Source of the DNA: JAGQNT01 sp964426605
GTDB lineage: Bacteria > Patescibacteriota > Saccharimonadia > Saccharimonadales > UBA4665
Direction of reading: 5' to 3'
NCBI GenBank assembly: GCA_964426605.1
Contig: CAYRQK010000001.1
Span: forward strand, 372,001-436,000
Length of the DNA stretch: 64,000 nt
This document shows, piece by piece, positions 60,365 through 64,000 of this stretch (position 1 is its first letter; each line of letters begins with the position of its first letter). The notes below the pieces were generated by a model. It saw only the letters and a program-made list of their open reading frames with translations, did not search any database and had not been told where the DNA came from. Position numbers and translations under genes: made by a program.

Positions 60365-60638
60365 TAGAATCCTTTTCTACCGTGTTTTCCAAACAACGCC
60401 GAGCAATCTCGAGTTGCATACGAGCCAATTCTAGAGCGAGCTTCGGGCTATCATCTGCTTTTGATAGCGGAGTTTCACCCAATCCTTGCTTTAGGCGTTC
60501 GAGTACACTCACGGTTTTGTCTACAAAATACCAAAAGCCAGCCTCTGGATTTGTTTCCATGTAATAAGTCGGAGCATGTTCCTCTGAAACAGCTGGGCGC
60601 TGTTCTGGAAAGCTCACGACGTTATTATCACTGGCCAT
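60357..60638 (-). CDS. Small ORF between atpA and atpG (93 aa)
   Basis: It starts 2 nt after the atpA stop and overlaps the atpG start by 8 nt. The protein (MASDNNVVSFPEQRPAVSEE...) has a disordered, proline- and acid-rich N-terminus, an aromatic patch GFWYFVDKTVSVLERLKQG, and a C-terminal amphipathic helix ELARMQLEIARRCLENT. It looks soluble and could bind another protein by the helix. No family recognised. Tight coupling on both sides supports expression as part of the operon. Confidence 0.72.
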   Translation of the reverse strand: MASDNNVVSFPEQRPAVSEEHAPTYYMETNPEAGFWYFVDKTVSVLERLKQGLGETPLSKADDSPKLALELARMQLEIARRCLENTVEKDSNG

Positions 60639-60640
60639 TG

Positions 60641-62185
60641 CTACTTCTTTGCTTCCTTTACTTCGTACTGCTTGGCGATGTCGTTGGCGACCTTCAGGAC
60701 GGTTTCGTTATCTTTGTCGCTGGGTTTGTCGCCGGTGTTTAGCGTTTCGGTCAGTTTGGCATGCTTGCTCTTGAGCTCACGCAGCAGAGCCTCGCGAGCA
60801 GCATCGATCTTCTCGAGCGGCACAACATCGAAGGCACCTTCGTTAGCAGCGTACAGCACGCTGTACATTTCCCAGACGGCGTACGGCGCAAACTGCAACT
60901 GCTTCAGCAGCTCGGTTAGGCGCTGGCCACGCTCAATGGTGTGACGCGTTTCGGCATCCAAGTCGGTACTGAACTGACTGAAGGCCGCGAGTTCGCGGAA
61001 CTGGGCCAGAGCCAGCTTCAGGCTACCACCAGCCGCTTTGATGGCCTTGGTCTGGGCGGAGCCACCGACGCGGGAGACTGACAAACCCACAGAAATAGCT
61101 GGGCGAATGCCCTGATAGAACAGGGAGGTCTCGAGGAATATCTGACCATCAGTAATCGAAATCACATTGGTTGGAATATAGGCCGAAATATCACCAGCCT
61201 GAGTCTCGATGATTGGCAGGGCCGTGAGCGAACCAGCGCCCAGCTTATCAGACAACTTGGCCGCCCGTTCCAGCAGACGTGAGTGCAAATAAAAGACATC
61301 ACCAGGGTAGGCTTCACGGCCCGGTGGACGACGAAGCAGCAAGCTCATCTGGCGATAGGCTTGGGCGTGCTTGGTCAGGTCATCGAAGACGATCAACGCG
61401 TGTTGCTTGTTATCGCGGAAATACTCACCCATGGCAGCACCGGCATATGGCGCTAAGTACAGCATGGCGGCTGGGTCGGATGGGCCGGTGGCCACAATAA
61501 TCGTCTGGTCCATGACACCTTCACGCTTCAGGCGCTCTTGCAAGGCAGCCACCTTGGACAGCTTCTGGCCAATAGCAACGTAGACATTGATAACACCGGT
61601 CTTTTGCTTGGCCTGGTTGACCATAGTATCGATAGCAATTGCCGTTTTTCCGGTCTGGCGGTCGCCGATGATCAGCTCACGCTGGCCACGACCAATCGGC
61701 ACCATAGCATCGATGGCCATCAGCCCCGTCATCAGCGGTTCGTGGACCGACTTGCGATCTAACACGCCCGGGGCAGGATTCTCGACACGGCTCTTTAGTT
61801 TGGTTTTGAGTGGCTCGCCACCGTCTAGCACATTGCCAAGTGGATCAACCACACGGCCAATCAGCTCTGGACCGACTGGCACTTCCAGCACCTGGCCAGA
61901 AAGGCGTACATTAGCACCGGCCTTCACATTGGTGTCTTCGCCGAGCAATACGGCACCGATTTCGTCGGTTGCCAAGTTGAAGGCAAAGGCCGTCACTTTT
62001 TGGCCGTCCACGCCCTCGATTTCGAGCATTTCGTTATAGCCAGCGGCGCTGAGGCCGTAAATCCAGGCGATACCATCACCCACGCGCGTCACCACGCCAA
62101 CACTTTCGATCTCCGGACGAGCTTTCAGCTCAGTAATCGCCGCCCGAATATCGGCTGATAGTTCTGTTATTGATAAATCTGCCAC
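60641..62185 (-). CDS. atpA: F1 ATP synthase subunit alpha
   Basis: The 514-residue protein has Walker A GDRQTGKTAIAIDTM, the VAIGQKLSKVAALQERL segment, DDLTKHAQAYRQMSLLLRRP and the alpha signature PAISVGLSVSRVGGSAQ, with the arginine finger. It binds nucleotide at the non-catalytic sites. It starts 3 nt after the atpH stop. Confidence 0.98.
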   Translation of the reverse strand: MADLSITELSADIRAAITELKARPEIESVGVVTRVGDGIAWIYGLSAAGYNEMLEIEGVDGQKVTAFAFNLATDEIGAVLLGEDTNVKAGANVRLSGQVLEVPVGPELIGRVVDPLGNVLDGGEPLKTKLKSRVENPAPGVLDRKSVHEPLMTGLMAIDAMVPIGRGQRELIIGDRQTGKTAIAIDTMVNQAKQKTGVINVYVAIGQKLSKVAALQERLKREGVMDQTIIVATGPSDPAAMLYLAPYAGAAMGEYFRDNKQHALIVFDDLTKHAQAYRQMSLLLRRPPGREAYPGDVFYLHSRLLERAAKLSDKLGAGSLTALPIIETQAGDISAYIPTNVISITDGQIFLETSLFYQGIRPAISVGLSVSRVGGSAQTKAIKAAGGSLKLALAQFRELAAFSQFSTDLDAETRHTIERGQRLTELLKQLQFAPYAVWEMYSVLYAANEGAFDVVPLEKIDAAREALLRELKSKHAKLTETLNTGDKPSDKDNETVLKVANDIAKQYEVKEAKK

Positions 62186-62188
62186 TAT

Positions 62189-62590
62189 TTAATCCTTTCC
62201 AGCGGTAAGCTGCTTGAATTTGTTCAATTTAGCCTCTACCGACAAATCCAATTGCTGATTAGCGAGACTCAGGCGCACACCACCGATGATCTCGGGGTCA
62301 AGCACTTCGGTCACGATAACCTGCTTGGCATCAGGATAGAGACTCTTAATCTGCTTGGTAACATCTGCCCGGATACCCATCGACAGCGGAAAAGCGCTGG
62401 AGGCCAGCACTTCCACCTGGCCAGCCTCGGCCCAATCGGCCTGCACATCACGCAGAATTGAATCAAGCTCCTGCACGCGGCCCTCGGCCAGCAGATATGC
62501 CGCCACCTGCTTCGCCAGGTCAGCCGACACACCACTCCGTAGAGTGCGGTCAGCTATTACGCTAGCAATCCGAGTTCGCGGGGCTTTCAT
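62189..62590 (-). CDS. atpH: F1 ATP synthase subunit delta
   Basis: The protein of 133 residues is shorter than the usual ~175-180. It has a helical N-terminal domain (IASVIADRTLRSGVSADLAK) and the conserved C-terminal DPEIIGGVRLSLANQQLDLS. It links F1 to the b-subunit stalk. ATG 62590 is chosen, 1 nt after the atpF stop; the frame to 62623 lies inside atpF. The shorter N-terminal domain may be a lineage trait. Confidence 0.88.
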   Translation of the reverse strand: MKAPRTRIASVIADRTLRSGVSADLAKQVAAYLLAEGRVQELDSILRDVQADWAEAGQVEVLASSAFPLSMGIRADVTKQIKSLYPDAKQVIVTEVLDPEIIGGVRLSLANQQLDLSVEAKLNKFKQLTAGKD

Positions 62591-62591
62591 G

Positions 62592-63122
62592 CTACGCTTT
62601 CTGCCTCTGCAGGGCGCGGTCAATCAGCTGCGCATCTTTCTTGGCGTCAACCTTTTCGCCAATAATAGCTTCGGTGGCGTCAGAAATAAGCCCGACTAGC
62701 TCGCCCTCAAGCTTCTTACGGGCTCGGGCGGTATCAGTCTTGATCCGCTCCTCGGCGTCCTTCAGGATGCCAGCAGCCTTGTCTTGCGCCTTCGATTCGG
62801 CCTCATGCACCGTGTCGCGCGAGGTTTCTTGGGCGGCTGCAATGATGCCATCGGCTTCCTGGCGGGCTTTGGCCATCTCCTCGGCAATGGCCGCTTCGAG
62901 CTTGGCTTCGTCTTTCTTCATTTTTTCGCCCAGAGCAACACCGTCCTCGATGGTCTTGCGGCGTTCATCCATTAGCTTGACGATCGGACCAAACGCAAAC
63001 CGCTTCAGCACCCAAAAGGCCAGCAAAAAGCTCACCAGCTGGATGACAAGCGCCTTGCCATCGACACCGAGTGCCCCGATGCCGGACGCGCCCTCGCCAA
63101 ATTGTGTCAGTTGATTAATCAT
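62592..63122 (-). CDS. atpF: Fo ATP synthase subunit b
   Basis: The 176-residue protein has one N-terminal membrane helix (ALVIQLVSFLLAFWVLKRF) and a long charged coiled coil (KKDEAKLEAAIAEEMAKARQ and more). It forms the peripheral stalk. Its ATG overlaps the stop of the 50-residue ORF upstream (TAATG). Confidence 0.95.
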   Translation of the reverse strand: MINQLTQFGEGASGIGALGVDGKALVIQLVSFLLAFWVLKRFAFGPIVKLMDERRKTIEDGVALGEKMKKDEAKLEAAIAEEMAKARQEADGIIAAAQETSRDTVHEAESKAQDKAAGILKDAEERIKTDTARARKKLEGELVGLISDATEAIIGEKVDAKKDAQLIDRALQRQKA

Positions 63123-63274
63123 TACACTTTCTCACTTGTCATACCACTATTAAGATTCTGTTGCTGAGGATTTTTGCACGATAGTGCAGTTTGTTCGAAC
63201 AGCGAGTACCGTAAGCGAGCCGTACTATACGGTACGGTGAGTGCGGAGCGGAGCTGTTCGGGCAAAATGTGCAT
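63122..63274 (-). CDS. Small ORF between atpE and atpF (50 aa), overlapping an RNA stem-loop
   Basis: ATG 63274 has AGGA 9 nt upstream, and the TAA (63124-63122) overlaps the atpF ATG. The peptide begins MHILPEQLRSALTVPYSTAR and ends SGMTSEKV. It is basic with one cysteine and no membrane helix. The same DNA can fold on the minus strand: CGAACAGC/GCTGTTCG (63196-63203 with 63253-63260) encloses a CCGTAC/GTACGG hairpin (63220-63237). The region may therefore serve as a peptide gene, an RNA processing or expression element after atpE, or both. Confidence 0.5.
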   Translation of the reverse strand: MHILPEQLRSALTVPYSTARLRYSLFEQTALSCKNPQQQNLNSGMTSEKV

Positions 63275-63288
63275 CGTGGAAAATCCTA

Positions 63289-63534
63289 TTATTTTACGAA
63301 GAAGGTTGCGGCAAAGGCCAGCAATCCGTACACCTCAATCAGACCAACAAACACCAGCGCCTGACCCAAGAACTTGGAAGCTTCTGGGTTACGACCGACT
63401 GCCGACAGGTAGTTGGCGCCAATGAGGCCCATACCAATTGTCGGGCCAATAAAACCGGCGCCAATCATAATGCCGTGTGCCAGCGTCTGTGTGGCTTCTG
63501 GCTGCGTAACTGCAGCTGCGAGTAATGGAAACAT
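63289..63534 (-). CDS. atpE: Fo ATP synthase subunit c
   Basis: The 81-residue proteolipid has two helices: TLAHGIMIGAGFIGPTIGMG with a glycine-rich face, and ALVFVGLIEVYGLLAFAA with the ion-binding glutamate. The polar loop is AVGRNPEAS. The residue after the glutamate is valine and not serine or threonine as in Na+ types, pointing to protons. AAGGAG upstream of the ATG lies in the end of the 39-residue ORF. Confidence 0.95.
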   Translation of the reverse strand: MFPLLAAAVTQPEATQTLAHGIMIGAGFIGPTIGMGLIGANYLSAVGRNPEASKFLGQALVFVGLIEVYGLLAFAATFFVK

Positions 63535-63537
63535 GTG

Positions 63538-63657
63538 TTATTTCTCCTTATTTACGTTATGTTCAATATCTGCGTCCATACTATCTCTGGCCGGAATTGA
63601 GACATCTTCTTGGTTAGAAGATAGCCCTGTCCGACCACGCAAGTACACACGCGTCAT
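63538..63657 (-). CDS. Small ORF between atpB and atpE (39 aa)
   Basis: Two adjacent ATG codons (63660 and 63657) overlap the atpB stop (ATGATGA arrangement), and the TAA at 63540-63538 is 3 nt before the atpE start. The peptide begins MTRVYLRGRTGLSSNQEDVS and ends EHNVNKEK; it is hydrophilic with a basic start and acidic middle. Its last codons contain AAGGAG, the atpE RBS, so it may be only a translational coupler. No family recognised. Confidence 0.5.
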   Translation of the reverse strand: MTRVYLRGRTGLSSNQEDVSIPARDSMDADIEHNVNKEK

Positions 63658-64000
63658 CATCCTTTGGCTCCCTGCGGAACTGCACTCATTGTTTCAGCTC
63701 CGGCAACTTCGGTCAAGTCGTGCTCGCCGTGCTTCTCGGCCGAACTATTAACCGAAATAGCCAGGTAGTTAACCGCCAGGATAACAAAAATATAGGCTTG
63801 CAGTGCACCCACACCCAATTCGAGCAGTGTAAATGGCAGTGCCGTAATGGGAGACAGCACACTGGCCGGCGCCAGCAAGCCACCCAAATAAGCGAACACA
63901 GCGATGACAATCTCGCCAATAGCCATGTTCAGGAACAATCGAAGCGCCAGACTAAGCGCCCGCGTCAGGTCAGTAATCATCTCGATGATGCCGATCACCA
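63657..64000 (-). CDS. atpB: Fo ATP synthase subunit a (C-terminal part; 5' part beyond window)
   Basis: The frame runs from the stop at 63657 through the window edge at 64000, so only about the last 114 residues are present. ALSLALRLFLNMAIGEI contains the essential arginine facing the c-ring, and PFTLLELGVGALQAYIFVIL is the last helix with the conserved glutamate and Q-A-Y-I-F pattern. The C-terminal tail has ~30 extra hydrophilic residues. It forms the proton half-channels. Confidence 0.93.
   Translation of the reverse strand, partial: VIGIIEMITDLTRALSLALRLFLNMAIGEIVIAVFAYLGGLLAPASVLSPITALPFTLLELGVGALQAYIFVILAVNYLAISVNSSAEKHGEHDLTEVAGAETMSAVPQGAKG

Overview
The window looks like a chromosome segment of a streamlined patescibacterium, most probably an environmental, oxygen-respiring member of Candidatus Saccharibacteria (TM7). 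The grounds are inference from gene content: compact housekeeping genes with many ATGA/TAATG junctions, standard use of UGA as stop, pyrimidine-salvage enzymes (dCTP deaminase-like protein, thymidine kinase, a dTMP kinase-ThyX fusion), a stand-alone pilin, many cell-envelope glycosyltransferases, and a minimal aerobic respiratory chain of a kind known from some soil Saccharibacteria. No rRNA gene is present, so the placement is not proven. GC content is roughly half.

Layout. 1-3.5 kb: a glycosyltransferase cut by the window edge, a winged-helix protein with an ATPase-like domain, and class II fructose-bisphosphatase (glpX). 3.6-6.2 kb: a small accessory island ending at tRNA-Trp. It holds two unknown proteins and a D-2-hydroxyacid dehydrogenase-like protein without two catalytic residues, and contains two near-identical 43-nt repeats that resemble the tRNA-Trp 3' end. 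6.3-11 kb: P-loop kinase, YgjP-like metalloprotease, membrane histidine kinase, GT2. 11-19.8 kb: translation and nucleotide block (secE-nusG-rplK-orf-rplA, dcd, tmk-thyX), an unknown two-gene operon behind a probable attenuator, then the L10 leader and rplJ-rplL. 20-29 kb: tdk, dnaX, dnaB, ybaB, recR, a DHH phosphoesterase, cysS. 29-34 kb: envelope genes and a VanY-like peptidase. 34-43.6 kb: tRNA-Gln, two histidine kinases, a CheY-like and an OmpR-like regulator, a Crp/Fnr regulator, an LCP protein, a pilin. 43.6-51.4 kb: cytochrome bo3 quinol oxidase (cyoABCDE), an FAD-linked 2-hydroxyacid (lactate/glycolate) dehydrogenase and NDH-2. 51.4-57.1 kb: a helicase-nuclease, a divergent aquaporin, an unknown gene behind a perfect CRP-type palindrome, mscL. 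57.1-64 kb: the F1Fo ATP synthase operon on the minus strand.

How it fits together. NDH-2 and the FAD-linked dehydrogenase can feed quinol to the bo3 oxidase, whose subunit II has no cysteine and therefore no CuA site. The proton gradient can drive the ATP synthase about 10 kb away. The nucleotide genes form a thymidylate route (dCTP to dUTP/dUMP, ThyX to dTMP, Tmk to dTDP, with Tdk salvage).

Most unusual. (1) The ATP synthase operon carries five small unrecognised ORFs at its gene junctions (atpB-orf39-atpE-orf50-atpF-atpH-atpA-orf93-atpG-orf95-atpD-orf75-atpC), most of them coupled to a neighbour by overlapping start and stop codons. (2) A 170-nt leader at 17.84-18.0 kb has mutually exclusive terminator and antiterminator pairings in front of unknown genes. 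(3) At least ten genes have a -10 hexamer only 6-11 nt before the start codon, which implies widespread leaderless mRNAs. All statements come from reading the sequence; no database search was possible.
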